DNA from: Colwellia echini
GTDB lineage: Bacteria > Pseudomonadota > Gammaproteobacteria > Enterobacterales > Alteromonadaceae
DNA length: 64,000 nucleotides
Reading direction: 5' to 3'
Assembly (NCBI RefSeq): GCF_002843355.2
Contig: NZ_PJAI02000014.1
Coordinates: forward strand, 45,183-109,182
The notes under the pieces are model-generated. The model saw nothing but the letters and a program-made list of their open reading frames with translations, was not told the DNA's origin and did no database searches. Positions within the stretch are counted from its first letter, which is position 1. Each line of letters begins with the position of its first letter. Of this stretch, positions 19,175 to 27,380 are shown piece by piece. The position numbers and the translations under genes are program-made.

Positions 19175-20650
19175 ATGCCTATTAAAAAACTATTCGACAA
19201 TATGGTATTCAATTGGATATTAATCACCTCAATTATTGTTGTAATGATTGTTACCAATGGCTTTTTAGCCATGAAAACTATTGAAGATTTATCTTACACC
19301 CAAAATAGTTTATACAACACCGGCGATGTTATTGTTGAGTTAGACGATTTGCATAACCTGGTTTTAATGGCTGAAACAGGCCAGCGAGGTTATTTGCTCA
19401 CAGAGCAATCTGAATACTTAGCCCCTTACGAAAATGCACTGAGTCGATTACATGATCAACTTGAAGACACCAAAGAATTACGCTCTGAAGTACCAGGGCA
19501 AACAATACGTATAGCTTCTTTAATCGTTCAAGTAGAAGACAAAATCAGTGAATTAAAGACGACAGTTGAATTAGCGCTCGCAGATAATGAAAAAAGTGCG
19601 TTAAAGCTTGTTATGCAAGGTACTGGCCGAAATATATATATCAAGTTCAAAGAAAAAATAGAAGAAATTAAAGACTTAGAAGTAAATTACAGAAACTCGC
19701 TATTCTTAATACTCTCAGAGGTTGAGCGTGAAGCAAAAATCACCTTTGCTATATCTGCTATTACCAGTACTTTACTTTTACTGGGTTTAGCTTTTTTTGC
19801 CCGCTTAAATGCCAAAAATGAACTAAAACATCGCCAGCAACTAGAACATCAAAATGATGTACTCGTTGAAAAAGTAGCGATGAGAACCAAAGAGTTAACC
19901 ATTTACTCTGATGAATTAGCCCGAAGTAACCGAGAATTAGAAGACTTCGCATTTGTTGCCTCACACGACTTGCAAGAGCCATTACGTAAAATTCGTGCAT
20001 TTGGTGACAGGTTAAAGAACAATTATGCTTCCGCGCTTGATGAAAAAGGCGCAGACTACATTAATAGAATGAGTAACGCTGCCGAAAGAATGGCAACCTT
20101 AATAAATGATTTACTTGAGTTTTCTCGTATCTCTACGCGAGGAAAACCTTTTATAAACATATCGTCACAGGAAGTGATTGAAAGTTTACTTGAAGATCTT
20201 GAGATAAGTATCAAAGAAAGCAAAGCAACAATAATTTTAGGTGACTTACCGAAAATAAATGCTGATCCGAGCCAAATGCATCACCTGTTTTTAAATTTAA
20301 TTTCCAATGCTATAAAATTCCGCCAGCCGGGTGTTTGTCCTGTCATAAATGTACAGTATAACCAAGAACGTATTGCGCAAGAGCAATGGCATTGTTTTAC
20401 TGTGCAAGATAATGGAATTGGGTTTGACCAAGCATTTGCTAATAAAATATTTATGCCTTTTCAGCGCTTACATGCCAGAACAGAGTATAAAGGAACAGGC
20501 ATAGGCTTAGCTATTTGCAGACGGATAGTTGAACGTCATGGCGGTAATATATCGGCCACTAGCGCCATAGGTGAAGGTGCATTATTTAGGATTGAAATAC
20601 CGGTAAAAAATACCTTAATTAACTTAATTGGAGAAAATACTAATGCATAG
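19175..20650 (+). CDS. CHASE3-domain sensor histidine kinase
   Basis: A membrane-bound kinase that probably senses a periplasmic or membrane signal. The first transmembrane segment is at residues ~13-33. It is followed by a CHASE3 domain with the typical LVLMAETGQRGYLLTEQSEYL, and a second membrane segment at ~190-208. The kinase core has FAFVASHDLQEPLRKIRAFG (H-box), HLFLNLISNAIKFRQ (N-box), VQDNGIGFDQ and KGTGIGLAICRRIVERHGG (G boxes). The LQEPLRKI variant groups it with phytochrome-like kinases that act with Rcp1-type receivers, and such a receiver gene overlaps its stop codon. The set looks like one operon. Confidence 0.93.
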   Translation: MPIKKLFDNMVFNWILITSIIVVMIVTNGFLAMKTIEDLSYTQNSLYNTGDVIVELDDLHNLVLMAETGQRGYLLTEQSEYLAPYENALSRLHDQLEDTKELRSEVPGQTIRIASLIVQVEDKISELKTTVELALADNEKSALKLVMQGTGRNIYIKFKEKIEEIKDLEVNYRNSLFLILSEVEREAKITFAISAITSTLLLLGLAFFARLNAKNELKHRQQLEHQNDVLVEKVAMRTKELTIYSDELARSNRELEDFAFVASHDLQEPLRKIRAFGDRLKNNYASALDEKGADYINRMSNAAERMATLINDLLEFSRISTRGKPFINISSQEVIESLLEDLEISIKESKATIILGDLPKINADPSQMHHLFLNLISNAIKFRQPGVCPVINVQYNQERIAQEQWHCFTVQDNGIGFDQAFANKIFMPFQRLHARTEYKGTGIGLAICRRIVERHGGNISATSAIGEGALFRIEIPVKNTLINLIGENTNA

Positions 20651-21095
20651 CAATAAAGGCAAGCCTATTACTATATTAATGGCTGATGACGATGAAGACG
20701 ATCGTATACTCACCCAAGATGCCTTACAAGAAAGTAGAGTACGAAATACCTTACATTGCGTAGAAGACGGGGTTGAATTACTTGAATACCTTAGACGTGA
20801 AGGTAAGTTTAGCGATCCTAAAACCTCACCCAGACCCGGTTTAATACTGCTTGATTTAAACATGCCAAGAAAAGATGGTAGAGAAGCATTAAAAGAAATT
20901 AAAGCCGATCCTGAATTAAAAAATATTCCCGTTGTGATCCTCACCACTTCAGGCCAAGAAGAAGATAAAATCAAAGGTTATAACTTAGGTGCCGCCTCTT
21001 TCATTACCAAGCCAGTAAATTTTGAAGGCTTAGTAGAGTTGATGAAAGCGTTAGGTAAATATTGGATAGAGTTTGTTGAATTACCTAATGAATAA
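20643..21095 (+). CDS. Rcp1-like single-domain response regulator
   Basis: A CheY-like receiver without output domain, of the class paired with phytochrome-like kinases. It contains ILMADDDEDDR (acidic pocket), LILLDLNMPRKDGREALKEI (phospho-acceptor aspartate) and VVILTTSGQEEDKIKGYNLGAASFITKPV (conserved T/S and lysine). The start at the ATG 20643 has GGAG upstream at good spacing and overlaps the kinase stop codon, so translation is coupled. A start at 20628 would add five residues. It probably receives phosphate from the adjacent kinase and passes it on, or acts as a sink. Confidence 0.93.
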   Translation: MHSNKGKPITILMADDDEDDRILTQDALQESRVRNTLHCVEDGVELLEYLRREGKFSDPKTSPRPGLILLDLNMPRKDGREALKEIKADPELKNIPVVILTTSGQEEDKIKGYNLGAASFITKPVNFEGLVELMKALGKYWIEFVELPNE

Positions 21096-21251
21096 CATCT
21101 AAAACTAATTTCTACAACGAGTTCCTAAAATTTGTTTCTAAAATTAGTTTCTAAAAGTTACGCCGAAGAAATATTTAAAAACGCTTAAATAAACTGACAA
21201 AATAGTTAATATCCGTCAAGTTAGAATCGTTAAATTCAAGAGATTGTAAAT

Positions 21252-23300
21252 ATGTTAGACAAAAACGCGCGAGTACTTCTTGTTGAAGATGATGAAGATG
21301 ATTACATTCTTACCAGTGATTACCTGAGCCAATTAGACTCGCACGTTTTTGAAATTGATTGGGTAACTAGCCCAGATAAAGCACTTGAACAGCTGCAATT
21401 AGGCAAACACGATATTTGCCTGCTTGACTATCAACTCGGAGCATATAACGGTTTAACCGTACTAGAAAAAGCTTCACAAAGTGGCTGCTCTACCCCAATA
21501 ATCATGTTAACGGGCCAATCTGACGAAACCATTGATAAAGCAGCACTAGCAGCAGGTGCCGTTGATTATTTGGCTAAAAGCGAAATAACCACGGCTCGAT
21601 TTGCTCGCGCGATAAGATACGCCTTAGCACGACAAGAAATTGAAAATGAAAGAGTTGAGCGTATCAATGCGGAAGCAAGAAACCAGTCAAAAGATAGGTT
21701 TCTTGCACACTTAAGTCATGAACTTCGTACACCACTCACATCAATACTCGGCTATACAGAAATATTACTCAACGGTGATAAAGCGCCTGACGCAAAGCCT
21801 GAACTTAATATCATATTAAACAATGGTCAACATTTACTCGGACTACTAAATAATGTGCTCGATTTATCTAAAATCGCAGTTGGTAAGCTTGAATATAACA
21901 GTGCAGAAATATCATTAGATAGCTTTATTGCTGATATTGTTAGTTTAATGAAAGTACACGCCTCAGAAAAATCATTACCTTTACACTTAGATAGAGACTC
22001 ATTGCTCCCTGAAAAAATATACGCAGACCCAGTACGTCTTCGCCAAGTATTAATAAACTTAATTCACAACGCCATAAAGTTTACTGACAAAGGGCTAGTA
22101 TCGTTAAGTATGTGGACTGAAGTTATTAATGAGCAAGAGCTATTACACTTTAAAGTCTCAGATACTGGTGAAGGAATTCCAGAGCTTATGTTAGAGACAA
22201 TATTTAATCCGTTTGAACAAGTTGAAGATGTCGTATCAAGAAAAGAACAAGGTGCTGGTTTAGGTTTATCTATTTGCTCTGAATTAGTGAAACAAATGGG
22301 TGGTGCTATTTATGTAAAATCAGAGTTAGGCAAAGGCAGTGACTTTATTTTCACCATTAATCCTGGCGATATAAGTAAACAAACACGCGGCTTACTTACC
22401 TTTAAAAACGATAGCGATGAGCTAGGTAGCTGCTGCAAAGAGTTATCGCAACCTCAGTTAACAGGACGCGTGTTAATAGTTGAGGATATGGACGATATTC
22501 GCCAATTAATAGGCCAAATCTGTTTATCGTTTGGGTTAGATGTTCATTATGCAGCGAATGGCTTACAAGCCATTGAAGAATATAAACAAACGCAACTGAA
22601 TGATACACCATTTGACCTTATTTTAATGGATATTCATATGCCAGAGCTAGATGGCAAGCGAACGATAAAAGTATTAAAAACACTGGGTTTTGACAATCCC
22701 ATTATCGCTATCACTGCTGCGACAATGAAAGGCGTAAAACAAGAGTTACTTGGTTTAGGTTTTAATCAAATTATTGCCAAGCCCATAAACAAAAATGAAC
22801 TTTACCGTAACTTGACAGAACATCTTACGTTAACACCAGCGCACGACTCAGAAGCATCAAATTCAGAAAAACTAACGCATAGCGCCTCATTTCCTCCAAA
22901 TGCCCCTATTGAAACCAACCTTAATCTAGATTCAACGGTAGAAAATATTACAAGTAACGTTAAGCAAAAAATCATGGTAGTTGAAGATGATGAAGATGCC
23001 GCTGACGTTACACTGTTATTATTAGAGTCAATTGGCGCTACTGCAGTAAAAGCCGAAAATGCGCAACAATGCCTTGAGTTACTCAAAACTGATAATCATT
23101 GGACTAAAATATTACTGGATTTACATTTACCAGACAGCAATGGTTTAGACTTAGCACTTACCATCCAACATTCTCACCCTAACATAGAGTTAATTATTGT
23201 AAGTGGTGAAAATGTTTCTGAACAAAACCTTAAAAAGGCTGGTATTAATAGAGCAATATTAAAACCAGTGAATCTTCAAATTCTGAATAGTCTTTTATAA
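21252..23300 (+). CDS. Hybrid histidine kinase REC-HisKA-HATPase-REC-REC
   Basis: A soluble 682-residue phosphorelay protein. The N-terminal receiver (about 5-125) has VEDDEDD and CLLDYQLGAYNG. The kinase core follows: FLAHLSHELRTPLTSILGYTE (H-box), INLIHNAIKFTDKG (N-box), SDTGEGIPE and GAGLGLSICSELVKQMGG. A second receiver near 410-525 has VEDMDDIR and LILMDIHMPELDGKRT. A third near 570-682 has VVEDDEDAADV and ILLDLHLPDSNGLDLA. No membrane segment or PAS domain is seen, so input probably arrives through the first receiver, for example from the kinase encoded upstream. The last receiver ends abruptly at the stop codon but is nearly complete. Confidence 0.92.
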   Translation: MLDKNARVLLVEDDEDDYILTSDYLSQLDSHVFEIDWVTSPDKALEQLQLGKHDICLLDYQLGAYNGLTVLEKASQSGCSTPIIMLTGQSDETIDKAALAAGAVDYLAKSEITTARFARAIRYALARQEIENERVERINAEARNQSKDRFLAHLSHELRTPLTSILGYTEILLNGDKAPDAKPELNIILNNGQHLLGLLNNVLDLSKIAVGKLEYNSAEISLDSFIADIVSLMKVHASEKSLPLHLDRDSLLPEKIYADPVRLRQVLINLIHNAIKFTDKGLVSLSMWTEVINEQELLHFKVSDTGEGIPELMLETIFNPFEQVEDVVSRKEQGAGLGLSICSELVKQMGGAIYVKSELGKGSDFIFTINPGDISKQTRGLLTFKNDSDELGSCCKELSQPQLTGRVLIVEDMDDIRQLIGQICLSFGLDVHYAANGLQAIEEYKQTQLNDTPFDLILMDIHMPELDGKRTIKVLKTLGFDNPIIAITAATMKGVKQELLGLGFNQIIAKPINKNELYRNLTEHLTLTPAHDSEASNSEKLTHSASFPPNAPIETNLNLDSTVENITSNVKQKIMVVEDDEDAADVTLLLLESIGATAVKAENAQQCLELLKTDNHWTKILLDLHLPDSNGLDLALTIQHSHPNIELIIVSGENVSEQNLKKAGINRAILKPVNLQILNSLL

Positions 23301-23410
23301 TATTTGTGTTAATTTTAACGTTTCTGCACCTTAACTTTAACTCCACTAATTACGCGCTCTATTTTCACTCGTTTAAATGATCATATATTTAATCGGGTTG
23401 GTTTCATCTC

Positions 23411-23449
23411 ATCAAGTGTAAAATATTTACTCGATCAAGTGTAAATATT
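23411..23449 (+). promoter_or_regulatory. Paired direct repeat, possible enhancer site
   Basis: ATCAAGTGTAAAATATT at 23411 is repeated as ATCAAGTGTAAATATT at 23434, 23 bp apart, upstream of the sigma-54-like promoter. Two similar sites at about two helical turns suggest binding of a dimeric activator; the assignment to the NtrC-type regulator is inference. Confidence 0.4.
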
Positions 23450-23534
23450 ACCAACTTACTACTGCCTACTTACTTTCAAAACAACAATAAAAAATTATCA
23501 GTTAAATAACAATGACTTAGGTTGGTGTTATTAT

Positions 23535-23550
23535 TGGCATGTATCTCGCT
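23535..23550 (+). promoter_or_regulatory. Sigma-54-type promoter for the hemerythrin gene
   Basis: TGGCATGTATCTCGCT matches the sigma-54 consensus TGGCAC-N5-TTGCW in register: GG at -24 and GC at -12 are separated by exactly 10 bp. It lies about 75 bp upstream of the hemerythrin start codon. Confidence 0.6.
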
Positions 23551-23625
23551 TTACTCCTAATACATCATTTTATTTAAATTTATATTTTTTAATAAACCTA
23601 AAGTAATAATCATAAAGGAGTACCC

Positions 23626-24054
23626 ATGGATATTTTTAGCGCCCTACGTAGTGACCATGAAAAACAACGCTTATTGATTCAAGCATTAGTTTCAACCACA
23701 GGTGATTCTTCAAGTAGAAGAGATTTTTTCGAGGATCTTAAATCTCAATTGACCCAGCACTCTGCCGCTGAAGAGCGCTATTTTTATGCGCCTTTAATGA
23801 AACTTGATGCCACAATAGAAATATCTCGTCACGGCATAGCTGAACATCATGAAATAGATGAACTTCTTGAAAAATTAGAGGAAACCGATATGAGTTCACC
23901 TGTTTGGTTAAAAACCATGAAAGATTTAGAACACAAAGTTCTGCATCATTTAAAAGAAGAGGAAAAGTCATTCTTTCAGCAAGCAGGTAAGTATTTAGAT
24001 GCAACACAAAAACAAGAGCTTGCTAGTCAATATCAAGCTGAAATGGCTAACTAA
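23626..24054 (+). CDS. Hemerythrin HHE-domain protein
   Basis: A 142-residue four-helix cation-binding protein; HHE proteins bind a di-iron centre and are used for oxygen, nitric oxide or iron-sulfur repair responses. Candidate ligands are spread as in the family: LRSDHEKQ, LTQHSAAEERYFY, GIAEHHEIDELLE and VLHHLKEEEKSFF. An excellent Shine-Dalgarno (AAAGGAG) precedes the ATG. A sigma-54-type promoter stands upstream, so it is a likely target of the sigma-54 activator encoded 6 kb earlier. A family 3 repeat begins at its stop codon. Confidence 0.9.
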   Translation: MDIFSALRSDHEKQRLLIQALVSTTGDSSSRRDFFEDLKSQLTQHSAAEERYFYAPLMKLDATIEISRHGIAEHHEIDELLEKLEETDMSSPVWLKTMKDLEHKVLHHLKEEEKSFFQQAGKYLDATQKQELASQYQAEMAN

Positions 24055-24087
24055 CCTGAGATCGGGATAAGCAAAATGCTACAACAG
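24053..24087 (+). repeat. Dispersed repeat family 3, copy 2
   Basis: AACCTGAG followed by the core GGGATAAGCAAAATGCTACA, identical over its core to the copies at 61601-61650 (minus) and 63947-64000. It overlaps the last two bases of the hemerythrin stop codon. Confidence 0.7.
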
Positions 24088-24239
24088 TGATATAAGAGGT
24101 GCGTTTTACCGTATAAGTAATTTACAACGTTCCTCTTTTCCTACTTTTTCATACATAAAAATATAAATAATCTTAGATATTACCTTGTATATTTTTAAAC
24201 GCCTGCACTGCTCAACTGTTTATAAATTGGAGACTTTTC

Positions 24240-25856
24240 ATGTTCATAGTGAAATATTATATTCTTGGTGCGGCATTAGCATTTTTAGCACTATTTTTTA
24301 GTAACGAATTATATTTCAAAGTGATTTGGGCGTGGCTAGGTTTATCATTTTCTGCCGTAAGCTTTGCGTATATTTTTGACTTACCCGGAGTTTTTAGAAA
24401 AAATAGTAATGGCGCTATTCCATTCTATATCCGCTGGTTGTTTATTCCCTTTTTATTAAGCGCACAACTATATAATGCTTGGGCAAGAAAGAACGATAAG
24501 GTTCCCGCAATTCAAAAAATTGATGACAATTTATTTTTAGCCTGTCGCTTATTCCCCTCAGACATTCCGTTTTTAACAAAACAAAATATTACCGCAATAT
24601 TAGATGTAACAGCTGAATTTGACGGTTTAGATTGGACCGCTGAGAATGAGAATTTAGATTATTTAAACTTACCCGTACTCGATCATAAAAGTCCAAATCC
24701 TGAAAAACTTGTAAAAGCAATTCATTGGATTAAAAATCATTTATCTAATCAAAACTCCGTGGTTATTCACTGTGCATTAGGCCGTGGCCGTTCAGTGTTA
24801 GTAATGGCGGCTTACTTGTTAAGTCAAAATAATACACTTTCAGTATCACAGGTATTAGAAAAAATTCAGGGAGTACGCACAACCGCAGGCTTAAATAAAG
24901 TACAACTAAAAGCACTTAATAAATATCACAAAGAAGGTTTATTTAAGTTAAAAGCTCCTTTATGGATTATTGCTAATCCGGTATCTGGTGGCGGTAAATG
25001 GCCAGAGAATAAAGCAGAAGTACTTGAGCGTTTATCACCCTATTTTGTGATTAATGTGTTAGAAACAACAGAAGATATTAGCGCTGTGCAATTAACACAA
25101 CAAGCCATTAAACAAGGCGCTAAAACCATTATTGCCTGTGGCGGTGATGGTACTTTAACTGAAGTTGCCAGTGAATTAGTAAAAACAGATATCGTTATGG
25201 GAATTTTACCTATGGGTACTGCTAATGCTTTAGCTCATGTGTTATTTGGTTTTAGTTCAAAGTTAATCCCAGTAAGTACAGCCTGCGATATTATTATCGG
25301 CGAGAAAACCACAAAAATAGACACTGCAACTTGTAATGATAACCTAATGCTTTTATTAGTTGGCTTGGGCTTTGAAAATAAGATGATCACGAGCGCGAAT
25401 AGAGAAGAGAAAAATATTGGTGGTCAACTCGCTTACGTACAAGCGTTATGGCAAGCCATTAATTTAAATGAAACGTTAACTCTCCAACTACAAATTGATG
25501 ATGAAGCCGTACAAGAAATTGAAACTACAAGTTTAGTTATTGCTAACGCCGCTCCCTTTACAACAGTATTAGCACAAGGCGGTGGTGCGCCTGATATTAA
25601 AGATGGATTACTTAATATTACCTGGATACCACCGCAAGAAAACATGACGCACAATATCATTGGCATAGCAGAATTAGCATTATGTGGTTTATCAGAGCAA
25701 GTAACGCCACTGCAAAGTAAACACAGTAAAGCTAAAAAAATCGTTATTGATGCAGATAATGAACTTGAATATGCAATTGATGGTGAAGTTTTTTCTGCCA
25801 GCAGTATACACATTGAAATGCTCCCCAAATCACTAAATGTTTTAATTAATGAATAA
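24240..25856 (+). CDS. Dual-specificity phosphatase / diacylglycerol (lipid) kinase fusion protein
   Basis: A 538-residue membrane-anchored fusion. Residues 1-85 contain two or three hydrophobic segments. A tyrosine/dual-specificity phosphatase domain follows, with VVIHCALGRGRSVLVMAAYLL, in which the HCxxGxxR loop gives the catalytic cysteine and arginine. The second half is a DAGK-type lipid kinase with ANPVSGGGKW and IIACGGDGTLTEVASEL (nucleotide loop), then GILPMGTANALAHVL. The combination suggests coupled control of lipid phosphorylation and protein or lipid dephosphorylation at the membrane. The substrate cannot be told from sequence. It precedes mscS by 110 bp and may be cotranscribed with it. 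Confidence 0.88.
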   Translation: MFIVKYYILGAALAFLALFFSNELYFKVIWAWLGLSFSAVSFAYIFDLPGVFRKNSNGAIPFYIRWLFIPFLLSAQLYNAWARKNDKVPAIQKIDDNLFLACRLFPSDIPFLTKQNITAILDVTAEFDGLDWTAENENLDYLNLPVLDHKSPNPEKLVKAIHWIKNHLSNQNSVVIHCALGRGRSVLVMAAYLLSQNNTLSVSQVLEKIQGVRTTAGLNKVQLKALNKYHKEGLFKLKAPLWIIANPVSGGGKWPENKAEVLERLSPYFVINVLETTEDISAVQLTQQAIKQGAKTIIACGGDGTLTEVASELVKTDIVMGILPMGTANALAHVLFGFSSKLIPVSTACDIIIGEKTTKIDTATCNDNLMLLLVGLGFENKMITSANREEKNIGGQLAYVQALWQAINLNETLTLQLQIDDEAVQEIETTSLVIANAAPFTTVLAQGGGAPDIKDGLLNITWIPPQENMTHNIIGIAELALCGLSEQVTPLQSKHSKAKKIVIDADNELEYAIDGEVFSASSIHIEMLPKSLNVLINE

Positions 25857-25966
25857 GTGTTAATGAGTAAGCGTTAATAACTAAATCATCTAAAAAATAA
25901 ACTAGCTAAAGTAAAGCACCTAAACAGTAAACTACCTAAAGTAAACTACCTAGAATCGAGGATAAA

Positions 25967-26926
25967 ATGGAGTTAATAGCAATAGAAAAATTTTGGAACT
26001 TAATTGATGAGAAACTTCAAGTTTGGTTAGAAGCCGGCATTAAACATGTTCCCAATATTGTAGTGGCAATATTGATCGCAATTATATTTTCCATCATAGC
26101 GAAAATTGTCGGTAATATAATGCAAAACGTCTTACGCAGAGCTTTAGACTCGAAACAAATAGCTGACATTCTGTCCTCAATAATTAAGGTATGTGTACTA
26201 CTTGCTGGTATTTTTGTGGCCTTAGATTTTGTTGGCTTAAAAGGTACGGTAACCTCTCTCTTAGCAGGTGCTGGTATTATCGGCCTAGCAATAGGCTTTG
26301 CTTTTCAAGACATGACCGAAAACCTGATCGCTGGTATTGCTATGGGAGTAAGAAAACCGTTTCAAATTGGCGATATTATCGAGGCAGATAAAGTCTTTGG
26401 TACCGTAAAAACCATCAACTTACGTAATACCCTTGTTGAGACCTTTTTTGGACAAATTGAGATTATTCCAAATAAAATATTGTTTAGAAATATTTTAACC
26501 AATTACTCTACCCAAGGAGTTAGACGCATAGAAATTCCAGTAGGTATTTCTTATGCTGATGATCCTGAAGAGGCCGCTAAAGTAATTGTAGAGCAAATAA
26601 ATCAATGTGACTTTGTTATTAAACAAACAGAAACCGCAGTTTTCGCTGAGAGCTTTGGTGATAGCAGTATCAATTTATTAGTTTGGTTTTGGATAGACTA
26701 CCCAGGAGAAACCGGTTTTATGCAAGCTAGGCATAAAGCATTAACAGTAATAAAATCAACATTAGAAAAAGAAAATATTCTGATCCCTTTCCCTATCCGT
26801 ACATTAGACTTTGGCGCTAAAGGTGGTGAAAAGCTTAATAGCATGTGGGCTGAAAAATCGCAGGTAGACAAAAGTGATAAGCCGGCAAAGCATAAAGAAA
26901 GTGCTAATGAAACGATTAAGGAATAA
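25967..26926 (+). CDS. Small-conductance mechanosensitive channel (MscS family)
   Basis: MscS channels open on membrane tension and release solutes after osmotic downshock. The 319-residue protein has three membrane segments, and the pore-lining TM3 region contains GTVTSLLAGAGIIGLAIGFAFQDMTENLIAGI, the family signature. The beta domain follows with KPFQIGDIIEADKVFGTVKTINLRNT. The C-terminus is extended by a charged Lys/Glu/Ser tail. The gene follows a lipid kinase/phosphatase fusion and precedes a DUF2254 membrane protein, giving an envelope or osmotic-stress context. Confidence 0.93.
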   Translation: MELIAIEKFWNLIDEKLQVWLEAGIKHVPNIVVAILIAIIFSIIAKIVGNIMQNVLRRALDSKQIADILSSIIKVCVLLAGIFVALDFVGLKGTVTSLLAGAGIIGLAIGFAFQDMTENLIAGIAMGVRKPFQIGDIIEADKVFGTVKTINLRNTLVETFFGQIEIIPNKILFRNILTNYSTQGVRRIEIPVGISYADDPEEAAKVIVEQINQCDFVIKQTETAVFAESFGDSSINLLVWFWIDYPGETGFMQARHKALTVIKSTLEKENILIPFPIRTLDFGAKGGEKLNSMWAEKSQVDKSDKPAKHKESANETIKE

Positions 26927-27380
26927 TTAGCAAAAATTGACTTAACTCATACAGCGAGCCAAACATTTAGCCTAAAGCTTGAGTCATTTCAATTGAGCTT
27001 CTGTTGACTATAAACTAGCTGAGCGGGTAACTATACCCGTTACCATTCAAAATGCAGTTTTCAGTGGGAACTAAAAAGTATTTAGGCAAGGCATTACGTT
27101 TAGTTAATGGTTGTTCCATTATTAAATGTAATAACGCAGGATAAAAACTTTTTAGACCCATCGAAGAAGCGCTTGAGCAAAATCACTTCGTCGTTAATGC
27201 CTTTTGTAAGGGAACACCCCTTACAAAAGGCATTGCTTTGAATTGATATTACTCATGCGCTCTGAAATACGCATTTTGATTGGTAAAGGGTATAGACCCT
27301 GTATATTATTGGTTACGAGGTGATTATCCGCTCTCATTTTTATTATGGCGCTATGTGATGCTACTTATCGCACTTATCAT
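26927..27380. other. Intergenic region mostly occupied by a MITE-like element
   Basis: The gap between convergent mscS and the DUF2254 gene is 454 bp and contains the family 1 element at 27031-27295. No gene is seen. Confidence 0.6.
27031..27295. mobile_element. MITE-like element, family 1 (TATACCCGTTACC termini), copy 1
   Basis: It starts CTATACCCGTTACCATTCAA and ends with the near-complement TTTGATTGGTAAAGGGTATAG, two mismatches across the outer 20 bp. The interior shares TTTCAGTGGGAA, TTTAGGCAAGG and GAAGYGCTTGAGCAA motifs with the copy at 51314-51577. It is non-coding and about 265 bp. The outer TA could be a duplicated target, as for Tc1/IS630 elements; that is inference. Confidence 0.82.

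Larger units (their letters stand above)
23301..23625. other. Intergenic region upstream of the hemerythrin gene
   Basis: A 325 bp gap with no coding frame. It carries a direct repeat of ATCAAGTGTAAA (at 23411 and 23434) that could be an activator site, and a sigma-54-type promoter at 23535-23550, listed separately. The repeat lies about 110-125 bp upstream of the promoter, a normal distance for an NtrC-type enhancer. Confidence 0.55.

Noticed and set aside
20624..20974. 116-codon minus-strand frame opposite the Rcp1-like receiver
   Set aside because: Antisense shadow of a clear receiver domain; composition is serine/leucine-rich as expected for such shadows.
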